64,000 bases of DNA, taken from NCBI GenBank assembly GCA_964603985.1, contig CAZRXG010000004.1, positions 116,296 through 180,295 on the forward strand, given 5' to 3'. The DNA is from CAZRXG01 sp964603985 (GTDB lineage: Bacteria > Chloroflexota > Anaerolineae > Aggregatilineales > UBA3940). Both the position numbers and the translations under genes were made by a program. A model generated the notes under the pieces. The model saw nothing but the letters and a program-made list of their open reading frames with translations, made no database searches and was not told where the DNA came from. Numbering within the stretch: the first letter of the stretch is position 1; every line of letters begins with the position of its first letter. Positions 41,902-51,538 of the stretch are shown here, piece after piece.

Positions 41902-42846
41902 GTGTCTTCCCAGTTTCCCAGGCACGCTTACTTCAAGGGGCGGATCGTACCCTTTGAAGAGGCGACCATCAGCGTGATGAACCATACGTTTAACTACGGC
42001 ACGGGGGCGTTTGGTGGAATCAGAGGCTACTGGAACGACGACGAACAGCAGCTTTTCGTGTTCCGCCCGCTTGACCACTTCAAGCGTGTGCTCAACTCGG
42101 CCCGTTTGCTCACGTTCGATCTGGACTACACCCCGGAGCAGCTTGTGGGCATCCTGCTCGAACTGCTGCGCACCGAAGGCTGGCAGACGAACGTCTACAT
42201 CAGACCGCTGGTGTATGCCAGCAGCAACCTGATCGGTGTCAGGCTGCACGACCTGGAGTGCGACCTGACCATTTTCTCCCTGCCGTTCGGCAGCTACGTG
42301 GAAAACGAGGAAGGCGCACACGTGACCTTCTCGTCGTGGCGGCGGATCGACGACAACAGCATCCCGGCGCGCGGCAAGATCACCGGGGCTTACGCCAACT
42401 CGGCGTTCATCAAGACCGACGCCCAGCGGGCGGGCTTCGACGAGGCGCTGGTGCTCAACCAGGATGGGCACATCGCCGAGGGCAGCGCCGAGAACTTCTT
42501 CATGATCCGAGACGGCATCGCCTACACGCCGCCCATCAGCGCCAACATCCTAGAGGGCATCACACGCCGCACCGTCATGCATCTCCTGCGCGAAGAGATC
42601 GGCCTGGAGGTCGTCGAGCGCAGCATCGACCGCACGGAGGTCTACCTGGCCGACGAGGCGTTCTTCTGCGGAACCGGTGTGCAGATCGTCGCAATCTCGG
42701 CGGTTGACCACCGCCCGCTCGGCGATGGGCGCATGGGGCCGGTCGTCTCTGAGCTGCGCCGCCTGTACTTCGACGTGGTTTCGGGCCGCGTCGAGAAGTA
42801 CCGGCACTGGAACCAGCCCGTCTACGAGAGCGTACCGACGCGCTGA
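41902..42846 (+). CDS. ilvE: Branched-chain amino acid aminotransferase
   Basis: A 314-residue class IV PLP aminotransferase, last step of Val/Leu/Ile synthesis. Lys159 in ARGKITGAYANSA is the PLP Schiff base; NYGTGAFGGIRGYW and GHIAEGSAENFF bind substrate and phosphate. The start is GTG 41902 with AAGGAGGGGG. TACAAT at 41827-41832 may be its -10. Confidence 0.95.
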   Translation: MSSQFPRHAYFKGRIVPFEEATISVMNHTFNYGTGAFGGIRGYWNDDEQQLFVFRPLDHFKRVLNSARLLTFDLDYTPEQLVGILLELLRTEGWQTNVYIRPLVYASSNLIGVRLHDLECDLTIFSLPFGSYVENEEGAHVTFSSWRRIDDNSIPARGKITGAYANSAFIKTDAQRAGFDEALVLNQDGHIAEGSAENFFMIRDGIAYTPPISANILEGITRRTVMHLLREEIGLEVVERSIDRTEVYLADEAFFCGTGVQIVAISAVDHRPLGDGRMGPVVSELRRLYFDVVSGRVEKYRHWNQPVYESVPTR

Positions 42847-42871
42847 CGTTTCACCTGTGCCTGAGATGAAC

Positions 42872-42895
42872 AAGACCTGCCGAATGGCAGGTCTT
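42872..42895. terminator. Bidirectional stem between ilvE and the convergent gene
   Basis: A perfect 10-bp stem AAGACCTGCC/GGCAGGTCTT with a GAAT loop between two convergent genes. T-runs are short on both strands. Confidence 0.7.
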
Positions 42896-42916
42896 GAGCT
42901 TTGGGCAGCGTGCTTC

Positions 42917-43309
42917 CTACTTGCACCAGTAGGAGATGCGCGGATCGCCAAGGTTCCCCAAAATGCAGGTGAGGATCGTGACCGCCAGCAGAGGCAGTCC
43001 GGCAAAGGCCGCCAGCCCGATCCCGGCTGCCCTGGTCTCTTCGGTGGGGCCCAGACCGCCGATCAGAGCCGGAATCGCGAAAATGCAGACGCGGACGACG
43101 AAGATAATGACCTGACCCAGGTGGAAGAGATTCAAGTACAGGTCGACGCCGAGCAGGATACCCATGATCGCCAGCACGATCAGGTAAATAATAGGCGCAT
43201 CGTCGCCGGACGCCATCAGCATGAACAGGGCACCGAGTAAGAGAATATAGTGCAGAATGCTCGTCCAGTGCAGGGGAGCCATGGGGATGAACTCTGAAAC
43301 CTCAGACAT
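42917..43309 (-). CDS. Four-helix membrane protein
   Basis: A 130-residue integral membrane protein with about four helices (near 18-36, 40-60, 66-88 and 98-125). ATG 43309 has AAGGAG upstream. No domain is recognised. A long hairpin lies 130-175 bases upstream in its leader. Confidence 0.7.
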   Translation of the reverse strand: MSEVSEFIPMAPLHWTSILHYILLLGALFMLMASGDDAPIIYLIVLAIMGILLGVDLYLNLFHLGQVIIFVVRVCIFAIPALIGGLGPTEETRAAGIGLAAFAGLPLLAVTILTCILGNLGDPRISYWCK

Positions 43310-43631
43310 AGCGTTCTCCTTGGGACACTCCAGGCCGATCACCGGCAGCGGCAGCGGCAGACAGACAGTGACGGTAAAGGCTACCCATAACTTATACACC
43401 AGAATGTTGCATGAAGGCAATACGCGCGCCGCGAAAAGCAAAGCCCCCATCAGGGTGAGGGGGGGTACCTGATGGGAGCATTTGCCAAAGGAGGAGACGG
43501 CGATGGGTATCAACTCATCTCTTCTGTACGCTATACTAAACTATATGTGGTCCGGCTACTAGTTACAATCTGCATGCAAAATACGTGACATTTCTCACAA
43601 ACGATCACAAGAGATCTCAAAGTATCCCACG
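43310..43631. other. Divergent intergenic region with a long hairpin
   Basis: The 322 bases separate two divergent genes. The minus-strand TATAGT/TAGTAT boxes near 43534-43546 may start transcription leftward. A long inverted repeat (43438-43485) lies in that leader. Nothing else is seen. Confidence 0.45.
43438..43485 (-). promoter_or_regulatory. Terminator-like hairpin in the leader of the membrane-protein gene
   Basis: GCAAA...CCCATCAGG (43438-43454) pairs with CCTGATGGG...TTTGC (43468-43485), with small bulges. Read leftward it ends in GGGGGCTTTGCTTTT, like a terminator placed inside a 5' leader. Confidence 0.45.
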
Positions 43632-44855
43632 ATGGACGACTTGCGAAAACGCCTCCGCCGCCTGGGAGTGACCACAGGCCGCGAATTCAAGCCCCAACCG
43701 CGCGCACAGGTCGGGCCGGGCATCGAGGCGCTGGTCGAGGGGCAGGTGCACGAGACGCCTCACGGGGCGTGCTTTGCCGCCTCTCAAGTCTACGTGCCCG
43801 GCACCCTGCACGGTGCGCTCGCCCTCTCCGACTGGCTCACCCTCGACCCGGCGACGCTCGGCGGTGCCGGTGGCGACGAGGCGCTGGCGGGCATCGATCC
43901 GCGCCGCTACGTGTTCCTCGACACCGAGACGACCGGCCTGGGGGGCGGGGCGCTGGCTTTTCTGGTAGGCGTGGGCTTCTTCAACGACGCGGGGCACTTC
44001 GAAACCCACCAGTTCTTTCTCCGTGATCCCGCCGAAGAACCGGCCATGCTGGCCCTGCTCGGCGAGCGGCTGTGGCCCGACGGGGGGTTGGTGACCTTCA
44101 ACGGGCGCACTTTTGACGTGCCGCTGCTGGCCGGGCGGTTTATCCGCAACCGCATGCCAACCCGGGTTGGCGCGCTGCCCAACCTCGACCTGCTGCGACC
44201 GGCCCGCAGGTTGTGGCGGCGTCGGCTGCCCTCCTGCGCCCTGAGTGCTCTGGAAGTTGACGTTCTCGGCCTGCGGCGGGCCACCGCCGACGTGCCCGGC
44301 TACCTGATCCCCACCCTCTACAGCCAGTACCTGCACACCGGCGACGCCGGCCAGATGCCGCGCGTCTTCTATCACAACGAGCAGGACCTGCTCTCGATGG
44401 TCGCGCTGGGGGTGACACTCTGCCGCACCTTCGAGCAGCCCGACGCGCCCGCGCTGCCGGTCGATGACCGGCTGAGCCTGGCACGTTGGTACCACAACCA
44501 GGGCATGCTGGCCGAGTGCGAGGTCGCGTACCGGTCTGCCGTCGAGGAGGCGCCCGATGCCGAAAGTCGCTACGATGCGCTGCACGGGCTGGCTTACCTC
44601 CTGAAACGCTCGGAGCGCCGCGAGGAGGCCGTCCCCTTATGGGAAGACCTGGCCGACCTGAAATTCGACGTATTGGGGCACGAGGAGCTTGCCAAGCACT
44701 ACGAGTGGCACTCCGTCGATCTGGGGCGCGCGCTGGAGTGGACGGAGCGCGGCATCGCACTTGCCAGCTCGTGGCAGCCCGGCTACCGGCAGCGGGTGGC
44801 GCTCAACGCGCTGGAGCACCGGCGGAGGCGGCTGCTGCGTAAGCTGGGCGGCTAA
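43632..44855 (+). CDS. RNase H-like (YprB-type) exonuclease with TPR C-terminus
   Basis: A 407-residue protein. Residues 90-270 carry a DEDD-type exonuclease core: FLDTETTGLGGG (Asp96, Glu98), TFNGRTFDVPLL and YHNEQDLLSM, as in the YprB RNase_H_2 family. Residues 280-400 form TPR-like helical repeats (LARWYHNQGMLAECEVAYRSAV, DALHGLAYLLKRSERREEAVPLWEDL, ALEWTERGIAL). The TPRs probably bind a partner. Helicase partners are usual for YprB, but none is adjacent. Start ATG 43632. Confidence 0.88.
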   Translation: MDDLRKRLRRLGVTTGREFKPQPRAQVGPGIEALVEGQVHETPHGACFAASQVYVPGTLHGALALSDWLTLDPATLGGAGGDEALAGIDPRRYVFLDTETTGLGGGALAFLVGVGFFNDAGHFETHQFFLRDPAEEPAMLALLGERLWPDGGLVTFNGRTFDVPLLAGRFIRNRMPTRVGALPNLDLLRPARRLWRRRLPSCALSALEVDVLGLRRATADVPGYLIPTLYSQYLHTGDAGQMPRVFYHNEQDLLSMVALGVTLCRTFEQPDAPALPVDDRLSLARWYHNQGMLAECEVAYRSAVEEAPDAESRYDALHGLAYLLKRSERREEAVPLWEDLADLKFDVLGHEELAKHYEWHSVDLGRALEWTERGIALASSWQPGYRQRVALNALEHRRRRLLRKLGG

Positions 44856-44866
44856 CGGTCACCGGG

Positions 44867-44898
44867 AAAACAAACAGGGCGAGACGGATCTCGCCCTG
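44867..44898 (-). terminator. Terminator of glnS, also serving the convergent gene
   Basis: A perfect 10-bp stem CAGGGCGAGA/TCTCGCCCTG with a 4-base loop; leftward it is followed by TTTGTTTT. Confidence 0.87.
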
Positions 44899-44925
44899 CG
44901 CCTTGACTGGCAGCGTTGTGCCGCT

Positions 44926-46668
44926 TCAGCCCTGCTGCTTCTTCCGCCTCTTCTGGATTCTCGCCCACGTATCGCGCAGCGCCACGATCCGGTTGAACAC
45001 CAACCTGTCGGCGGTAGAGTCGGGATCGACGCAGAAGTAACCCTGCCGCTCGAACTGGAACCGGTCGCCCGGCTCGGCGTCGGCCAGACCCGGCTCGATG
45101 TAGCACCTCTCCAGTACCTCTAACGAGTCGGGGTTCAACTCAGCGGCCAGGTCGTCCCCCCTTGGCTCCGGGTCGGTGAAGAGGTGATCGTACAGCCGCA
45201 CCTCGGCCTCAAGCGCGTGGGCCGCCGAGGCCCAGTGCAGCGTCGCCTTGACCTTGCGCCCGTCCGGCGCGTCGCCGCCCCGCGTCGCCGGGTCGTAGGT
45301 GCAGCGCACTTCGACCACCTCGCCGTTCTCGTCCTTGACCACGTCCGTACAGGTGACGAAGTACGCGTAGCGCAGCCGCACCTCGCGTCCGGGGGCCAGC
45401 CGGTAGAACTTTTTGGGCGGGTCCTCGCGGAAGTCGTCACGCTCGATGTACAGCACGCGCGAAAACGGCACATCCCGCGTTCCCATGCCGGGATCTTCCG
45501 GGTTGTTGACCGCCTCCATCTCTTCGACCCGATCCGGCGGGTAGTTCTCGATGACCAACCGCAGGGGCCGCAGCACGGCCATCTTGCGCGGCGCGCGGCG
45601 GTTCAGATCCTGCCGGACGTAGTGCTCAAGCAGCGCGATGTCAACCACGCTGTAGCTCTTGCCCACCCCGGTTTGGTCGCAGAAATCCCGGATCGCCTCC
45701 GGCGGGTAGCCGCGCCTGCGCAGCCCCGATATGGTCGGCATGCGCGGGTCGTTCCACCCGCTGACGTGCCCCTCCTGCACCAGGCGCAGCAGTCTGCGTT
45801 TGCTCATCACGGTGTAGGTCACGTTGAGACGGGCGAACTCGATCTGCTGCGGGTGGTAGATCCCCAGTTGATCGAGATACCAGTCGTACAGCGGGCGGTG
45901 ATCCTCGAACTCCAGCGTGCAGATCGAGTGGGTGATCCCCTCTATCGAGTCCGACTGCCCGTGTGCCCAGTCGTACATCGGGTAGATGCACCACCTGTTA
46001 CCCGTGCGAGGATGCTCGGCGTGCAGAATGCGGTACATCACCGGGTCGCGCATGTTCAGGTTGGGCGACGCCATGTCGATCTTGGCCCGCAGCACGCATG
46101 CGCCGTCCTCAAATTCGCCGCTGCGCATTTGCTCGAACAACTCCAGGTTCTCCTCAACCGAGCGGCTGCGGTACGGGCTTTCCCTGCCGGGTTCGGTCAG
46201 CGTGCCGCGATACTCCCTGATCTCGTCCGCGCCGAGGTGATCGACGTAGGCTTTGCCGTCCCGGATCAACTGCACCGCGTATTCGTACAATTGGTCAAAG
46301 TAGTCCGAGGCGTAGAACAGCCGGTCCTCCCAGTCGAAGCCCAGCCACCGCACATCCTCGATGATCGAGTCGATGTACTCCTGCTCCTCTTTGAGCGGGT
46401 TGGTATCGTCGAAGCGCAGGTTGTACTTCCCGCCGTAGTCTTCGGCAATCCCGAAGTTGAGGCAGATCGACTTGGCGTGGCCGATGTGCAGATAGCCGTT
46501 CGGCTCCGGTGGAAAGCGCGTGTGCACGCGACCGTCGAACTTGCCGGTTTCCAGATCCTCGTCGATGATGTCCCGGATGAAGTTGGACGGGCGGTCGTCG
46601 TCGGCCTGGGTCGTGTTCGCGGCTTCGTTTGTGGCTCTGTTTTTTGCTTCGCTGCTCTGCGTCTTCAT
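44926..46668 (-). CDS. glnS: Glutaminyl-tRNA synthetase
   Basis: A 580-residue class Ic enzyme that charges tRNA-Gln directly. HIGH motif at 61-64 (PEPNGYLHIGHAK), KMSKS variant VMSKRRL, and a full C-terminal anticodon-binding beta barrel (PGDRFQFERQGYFCVDPDS). The start is ATG 46668 with AGAGG; a longer open frame to 46722 is not needed. The N-terminal 25 residues are charged and variable. It follows gltX in the same direction. Confidence 0.96.
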   Translation of the reverse strand: MKTQSSEAKNRATNEAANTTQADDDRPSNFIRDIIDEDLETGKFDGRVHTRFPPEPNGYLHIGHAKSICLNFGIAEDYGGKYNLRFDDTNPLKEEQEYIDSIIEDVRWLGFDWEDRLFYASDYFDQLYEYAVQLIRDGKAYVDHLGADEIREYRGTLTEPGRESPYRSRSVEENLELFEQMRSGEFEDGACVLRAKIDMASPNLNMRDPVMYRILHAEHPRTGNRWCIYPMYDWAHGQSDSIEGITHSICTLEFEDHRPLYDWYLDQLGIYHPQQIEFARLNVTYTVMSKRRLLRLVQEGHVSGWNDPRMPTISGLRRRGYPPEAIRDFCDQTGVGKSYSVVDIALLEHYVRQDLNRRAPRKMAVLRPLRLVIENYPPDRVEEMEAVNNPEDPGMGTRDVPFSRVLYIERDDFREDPPKKFYRLAPGREVRLRYAYFVTCTDVVKDENGEVVEVRCTYDPATRGGDAPDGRKVKATLHWASAAHALEAEVRLYDHLFTDPEPRGDDLAAELNPDSLEVLERCYIEPGLADAEPGDRFQFERQGYFCVDPDSTADRLVFNRIVALRDTWARIQKRRKKQQG

Positions 46669-46743
46669 GGTTGGTCTACCTCTGTTGCATGTCCGGCATG
46701 GTGTGACCTGGGATACGGTCACCGAGTCTACCCGATCTGGCGG

Positions 46744-48222
46744 CTATCCTTCCAACAAATCCGCTGCCGCCTCGATGCGTGCCAGGCACGTCTCCTTGCC
46801 CAGGATGGCCATCGTCTCAAACAGCGGCGGCGAGACCTTCTGCCCGGTGACGGCCACGCGCACCGCCCCGAACAACTGCCCGGCCTTGAGGCCCAATTCG
46901 TCGGCCAGCGCCCGCATGGCCGCCTCCTGCACCTGGTGCGAGAAATCGTCCAGCCCGGAGAGCGTCCGGTGAGCCGCCCGCAGCGCCCCGACCGTCGATC
47001 CGGCGTCCATCTTCTTCTGGATCAACTGCTGCGGGTCGTCGAGCGTCACCTCGTCCCGGAAGAGGAAGCCGACCCACTCGACCACCTCGTTCAGCGTCTT
47101 GATCCGCACCTGGATCAGCGGCGTGACCGCCATCAGCCGCGCCTCGTCGACGGCCAGCCCGGCGTCCTCCAGATACGGCCTGATCTGCCGGGCGAGGTCT
47201 TCCACGCTCATCTCGCGGATGTAAACGCCGTTCAGCCATTCGAGCTTCTCGTAGGGCAGGCGTCCCGGCGCGGGGTTGATGTCCTCCAGCCGGAAGCGCT
47301 CGATGGCCTCCTCAGGCGTGAAGACCTCGCGGTCGTCGCTGAACGCCCAGCCGACGTTGGTCAGGAAGTTGACGACTGCTTCCGGCAGGTAGCCCTCCTC
47401 CCGGAACTCGCGCACCTGTACCATCACTTTGGATTTACCGTCCTGGAAGGCCCGGTCGCGCTTGCTGAGCTTGCCCTTGCCGCTTGGGCTGAGAATGACC
47501 GGCATGTGGGCGATCAGGGGCATTTGCCAGCCGAAGGCCCGGTAAAGCTGCCAGTGCAGCGGCGCGGTCGAGATCCACTCGTCCGCCCGCATGATGTGGC
47601 TGATCTGCATGAAGTGGTCATCGACCACGTTCGCCAGGTGGTAGGTCGGCAGCCCGTCCGACTTCAGCACGACCAGGTCCTGAAGCTCCGCGTTCTGGAA
47701 GGCAATCGGCCCCCGGATCAGGTCGTCGACCACCGTCTCGCCGTCGAGCGGCATCTTAAAGCGGATCACGTGCTCGCCGATGTCCGGCCCCAGGTTGAGG
47801 TCGCGGCAGTGGCGGTCGTAGCCAATTTTCAGCCCGGCCTTCTCCTGCTGCTCCCTGACCTCCTTCAGCCGCTCCGGGGAGCAGTTGCAGCGGTAGGCGT
47901 AGCCGTGCTCGACCAGCCACTCGGCCCACTCGCGGTACAGATCGCTGCGCTGCGACTGGTGGTAGGGGCCGTAATCGCCGCCAACGCCCGGCCCTTCGTC
48001 CCAGTCCAGGCCCAGCCAGCGCAGGCTGTCCATGATGTCCTGCTCAGAGTCGGGGACGTAACGCTTGCGGTCGGTATCCTCAATGCGCAGGATGAAGGTC
48101 CCGTCGTGCTTGCGGGCAAACAGCCAGTTGAACAGCGCCGTGCGCGCGCCGCCGATGTGCAGGTAGCCGGTCGGGCTGGGTGCGAAGCGCACGCGCACCG
48201 GATGGGCGGGTGTATCGGACAC
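46744..48222 (-). CDS. gltX: Glutamyl-tRNA synthetase
   Basis: A 492-residue class Ic enzyme. FAPSPTGYLHIGGARTALF (HIGG at 22-25), the Cys-rich-free GluRS insert NCSPERLKEVREQQEK, and the KLSKRD variant of KMSKS near residue 254. The anticodon-binding helical C-terminus is complete. The start is GTG 48222 with GAGGAGG five bases upstream. It lies between rodA and glnS. Confidence 0.97.
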   Translation of the reverse strand: MSDTPAHPVRVRFAPSPTGYLHIGGARTALFNWLFARKHDGTFILRIEDTDRKRYVPDSEQDIMDSLRWLGLDWDEGPGVGGDYGPYHQSQRSDLYREWAEWLVEHGYAYRCNCSPERLKEVREQQEKAGLKIGYDRHCRDLNLGPDIGEHVIRFKMPLDGETVVDDLIRGPIAFQNAELQDLVVLKSDGLPTYHLANVVDDHFMQISHIMRADEWISTAPLHWQLYRAFGWQMPLIAHMPVILSPSGKGKLSKRDRAFQDGKSKVMVQVREFREEGYLPEAVVNFLTNVGWAFSDDREVFTPEEAIERFRLEDINPAPGRLPYEKLEWLNGVYIREMSVEDLARQIRPYLEDAGLAVDEARLMAVTPLIQVRIKTLNEVVEWVGFLFRDEVTLDDPQQLIQKKMDAGSTVGALRAAHRTLSGLDDFSHQVQEAAMRALADELGLKAGQLFGAVRVAVTGQKVSPPLFETMAILGKETCLARIEAAADLLEG

Positions 48223-48258
48223 TTACTCCTCCTCGTGTGCTCAGGTGATGCGCACGAG

Positions 48259-48264
48259 ATTATA
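48259..48264 (-). promoter_or_regulatory. TATAAT box upstream of gltX
   Basis: A perfect -10 on the minus strand, 36 bases before the gltX start; no clear -35. Confidence 0.5.
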
Positions 48265-48359
48265 CCACGCCCGCCGCGCAATCCATCGCCCGTGAATCAA
48301 AAAGGCGAACGTCGCCAGCACGGCAACATCCGCCCCGGGATCGCCCCGGCGGGAGAGGT

Positions 48360-49478
48360 TCACCACTGGCGGGGGTCCTGCCTCAATAAAACGCTCTCCA
48401 CCAGCCCGACGCCGAACAGCAGCGTCACCAGCGAGCTGCCGCCGGAGCTGATGAAGGGCAGCGTCAGGCCGGTCACGGGTAGGACGCGCACGTTCATCCC
48501 GACCGACACCAGCGTCTGGAGGAAGATCACCGACGCCACGCCGTAGCAGATCAGGCTGCCCGCCATGTCTGGGGCCAGGCGGGCGGCCCTCAGCACCCGC
48601 AGGATGACGATCAGTATCAGCATCAGCACCGCTATCGCGCCGACGAAGCCCAGCTCCTCGGCGATCACGGCGAAGATGAAGTCGGTGTGGCGCACGCGCA
48701 GATAGCGCAGTTGGCTCTGCGATCCCTGCATGTAGCCGCGTCCCAGCAGCCCACCGTTGCCGATGGCCGTCAGCGCCTGCCGGATGTTGAAGGCGGCGTC
48801 GGGGTCGGCCTCCAGGTTGATGAAGGTCGCGATGCGCGACCGCTGGTAATCCTCCATGAAGGTCCACAATATCGGCAGGGTCACCAGGCCGATCACGGCG
48901 AACAACGCGATGTGCTCCCAGCGCATCCCCGCCGCCCAGACCATCACGAACCACATGAACAGCACCAGGATGGTGATCCCCAGGTCGGGCTGGATGAAGA
49001 TGAAAAACACCGGGAGCAGCACGAAGCCCAGCGAACTCAGGATGGTCGACAGCTTCTCGATTCTTTCGGCGTTGTTGGCAAGCTGCTGGGCCAGCACGAT
49101 GATCAGCAGCATCTTCGCCAGCTCGGAGGGCTGGAACCCGGCCACGCCCAGGTTAACCCAGCTCTGCGCGCCCGCCTCGCCTTCGGTTCCCAGCACGCCC
49201 ACCACCGCCAGCAGCGCCACGAGCACGCCGTAGATCCACAGGTAGGTACTGGTCAGCAGGCGGTAGTCCACCGCCGCCACGACCAGCACCACGCCTATCC
49301 CGACGAAGCCAAACAGGGTCTGGCTGCGCACGCGGTCGGCCAGGCTGGCCACGTCGCGCGTCGCGCTGGCGATCATCATGATCCCAAGCATGATCAGGAT
49401 GACGATCGTGATCAGCAGGACGTAATCAAAGTGGCGGAGATACCGCGATGCGGTGCGGGTTAATGCCGGTGAAGCCAA
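48360..49478 (-). CDS. rodA: SEDS-family peptidoglycan polymerase RodA/FtsW
   Basis: A 372-residue protein with about ten helices. Conserved SEDS motifs: GAQSWVNLGVAGFQPSELAK, RHTDFIFAVIAEELGF and PVTGLTLPFISSGGSSL. This class polymerises lipid II together with a bPBP; this one is closer to RodA. The start is a TTG at 49478 with AAGG upstream. No bPBP (mrdA) or mreB is adjacent. Confidence 0.92.
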   Translation of the reverse strand: MASPALTRTASRYLRHFDYVLLITIVILIMLGIMMIASATRDVASLADRVRSQTLFGFVGIGVVLVVAAVDYRLLTSTYLWIYGVLVALLAVVGVLGTEGEAGAQSWVNLGVAGFQPSELAKMLLIIVLAQQLANNAERIEKLSTILSSLGFVLLPVFFIFIQPDLGITILVLFMWFVMVWAAGMRWEHIALFAVIGLVTLPILWTFMEDYQRSRIATFINLEADPDAAFNIRQALTAIGNGGLLGRGYMQGSQSQLRYLRVRHTDFIFAVIAEELGFVGAIAVLMLILIVILRVLRAARLAPDMAGSLICYGVASVIFLQTLVSVGMNVRVLPVTGLTLPFISSGGSSLVTLLFGVGLVESVLLRQDPRQW

Positions 49479-49589
49479 AACTACCTTGCCGGATCAAATC
49501 GATCTTTGCGTGTCAACTCAGCGTCTATACGCAGTATAACGACCCGCGCCCGGCTTTACCAGCACGCCTGGGCGACGATTCCCCGGCGC

Positions 49590-50150
49590 TCAACGCCCCG
49601 TCTGGGCGTCGAGGCGAGCCAGCCCCAGCCCGGTCACGGCCACCGTGTCGATGGTCGCGCACTGCCCGGACTGCCAATACGCGCGGACCCGGTCGAGGTC
49701 GAGGAGGTGGAGCGTCTGCTCCTGAAGGTCGCCGGAGTCAGGCTCGGCGACCTTCACCGCGTCCAGCGCCAGGTAGGCGTGGCACCATCCGCAGTCGCGG
49801 TTGCCATCCTTGACGAAGATCCCCAGCGCGTGCCAGCGAGGCGCTTCCATACCCGTTTCCTCCAGCAGCTCGCGCTTGGCCGCTGCGAGGGGATCTTCAT
49901 CCGGATCGAGGTACCCGGCCGGCAGCTCGAGGATGCGCCGACCTGCGGCGTGCTTGTACTGCTCGACGAAGGCCACTTTCCGGTCGGGCGTCACGGCGAA
50001 GATCATCGCAAAGGGGGCGGCGTCGATCTGGTAAAAGTCGGGGATGACGGTCTGGCCGTCCTCAAGCAGGACTTCCTCGCGGAAAACCCTGAACCAGGGC
50101 GAGCAGTCGAGCAGTTCTTCGCGGTGCAGCGTCTTCCAGCCGTCTGTCAC
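49590..50150 (-). CDS. Nudix hydrolase, ADP-ribose pyrophosphatase type
   Basis: A 186-residue Nudix protein. The box GYLDPDEDPLAAAKRELLEETGM spans 79-101 with all catalytic Glu residues (REL-x-EE). The Pro-rich ELPAG just before the box and the EQYKHAAGRRILE segment suit ADP-ribose pyrophosphatases. GTG 50150 follows the rimO stop by two bases. Confidence 0.9.
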   Translation of the reverse strand: MTDGWKTLHREELLDCSPWFRVFREEVLLEDGQTVIPDFYQIDAAPFAMIFAVTPDRKVAFVEQYKHAAGRRILELPAGYLDPDEDPLAAAKRELLEETGMEAPRWHALGIFVKDGNRDCGWCHAYLALDAVKVAEPDSGDLQEQTLHLLDLDRVRAYWQSGQCATIDTVAVTGLGLARLDAQTGR

Positions 50151-50152
50151 GC

Positions 50153-51538
50153 TTACGCCTCGCCCGTGTCGCCGCCGCCCACGATGATGACCGGCTCACC
50201 GGTATCGACCGTGCCGACCAGGTCGTAGACCATCGCGCCGGTGACGCGCACCGGCACGATCTCACCGACCGGCAGTTCGCCCTCGACGATCACCAGGCCG
50301 TCGATCTCCGGCGCGTCGCGATAGGAGCGGCCCACGCTCAGACCGTCGCCGTACCCCTCGACCAGCACCGGCAGCGTGTGCCCCACGAAAGTCTGGTTGC
50401 GCTGTAACGAGATCGGCTGCTGGGTTTCCATCAGCAGTTCACGGCGGGCCTCTTTGACCTCGTCGGCGACTTGGCCGGGCAGATCTGCGCCGGGCGTGCC
50501 GACCTCGTGGCTGTAGGTGAAGACGCCAACCCGGTCGAAGCGCAGGTCTTCCACAAAGCTCATCAGCCCCTCGAACTCCTGGTTCGTCTCGCCGGGGTAG
50601 CCGACGATGAACGTCGTCCGGATCGCGACGCCGGGCATCGCCTCGCGCAGCCTGCCGACCGTCTCGTACACCCATTCCAGGTTGGCCGGGCGGCGCATGC
50701 GCTTCAGCGTCTCGCGATGCCCGTGCTGGAGCGGCATGTCGAGGTAGGGCAGGATGCGCTCATTGCCCGCCATGACCTCGATCAGGCGCGGTGTGACGTA
50801 GCCGGGGTAGGCGTACATCACCCTGATCCAGGGCACGTCCGGCGTCACCTCCAGGATGCGCTCCAGCAGCGTCGCCAGCCCGTCCTTCATGCCCAGGTCG
50901 TGCCCGTAGTCGGTGGTGTCCTGCGCGATCAGCACGATCTCCTTGATACCCATGTCGTTCAGGCGGGCCGCCTCGTCGACGATGGTTTCCGGCGGGCGAC
51001 TGACGTGCGTGCCCTTGATGAGTGGGATGGCGCAGAAAGCACACGGGCGGCGGCAGCCGTCGGCGATCTTGAGGTAGGCGCTGGCCCCTTGCCGCGCCAC
51101 CCGCATCACGCCCCGCTCGTCGCTCCCGACGGTGGTCGCCTCGCCGGGCAGGTGGTAGAGCGGTTCGGGGCGGGCGCGCCCGCGCAGGCGCTCGATCAGG
51201 TCGAGGATGTCCATCCAGCGGCGCGTGCCGATCAGACCGTCCAGGCCCGATACTTGCTCCGCAAGCTGCGCGCCGTAGCGCTGCGATAGGCACCCGGCGG
51301 CGATCAGCAGTTGATCCGGTCGTTTGCCGTCGGCCAGCTCGCGCAGCGCGGCGATGCTCTCCCGGCGCGCGATGTCGATGAAGCCGCAGGTGTTGACGAT
51401 CAGCACACCGGCCTGGCCGGGCGTGGCGGCAGCGTGGTATCCCTCGCGACCGAGAAGCTGCGCCATGCTCTGCGAGTCGACCGTGTTCTTGGCGCAGCCC
51501 AGACTCAACAGGTAGTAGACGCGCTCGCGTCCGGCCAT
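50153..51538 (-). CDS. rimO: Ribosomal protein S12 methylthiotransferase RimO
   Basis: A 461-residue radical-SAM enzyme that methylthiolates Asp of ribosomal protein S12. The N-terminal cluster uses Cys15, Cys51, Cys83; the radical-SAM cluster uses Cys162, Cys166, Cys169 (GCRRPCAFC); a TRAM domain ends the protein. ATG 51538 overlaps the upstream stop by one base (TGATG), so translation is coupled. Confidence 0.95.
   Translation of the reverse strand: MAGRERVYYLLSLGCAKNTVDSQSMAQLLGREGYHAAATPGQAGVLIVNTCGFIDIARRESIAALRELADGKRPDQLLIAAGCLSQRYGAQLAEQVSGLDGLIGTRRWMDILDLIERLRGRARPEPLYHLPGEATTVGSDERGVMRVARQGASAYLKIADGCRRPCAFCAIPLIKGTHVSRPPETIVDEAARLNDMGIKEIVLIAQDTTDYGHDLGMKDGLATLLERILEVTPDVPWIRVMYAYPGYVTPRLIEVMAGNERILPYLDMPLQHGHRETLKRMRRPANLEWVYETVGRLREAMPGVAIRTTFIVGYPGETNQEFEGLMSFVEDLRFDRVGVFTYSHEVGTPGADLPGQVADEVKEARRELLMETQQPISLQRNQTFVGHTLPVLVEGYGDGLSVGRSYRDAPEIDGLVIVEGELPVGEIVPVRVTGAMVYDLVGTVDTGEPVIIVGGGDTGEA

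Noticed and set aside
45184..48546. A 1120-codon open frame on the plus strand
   Set aside because: It lies antisense to glnS and gltX, has the Arg/His/Val bias of a GC-rich shadow frame, and both sense genes are certain.
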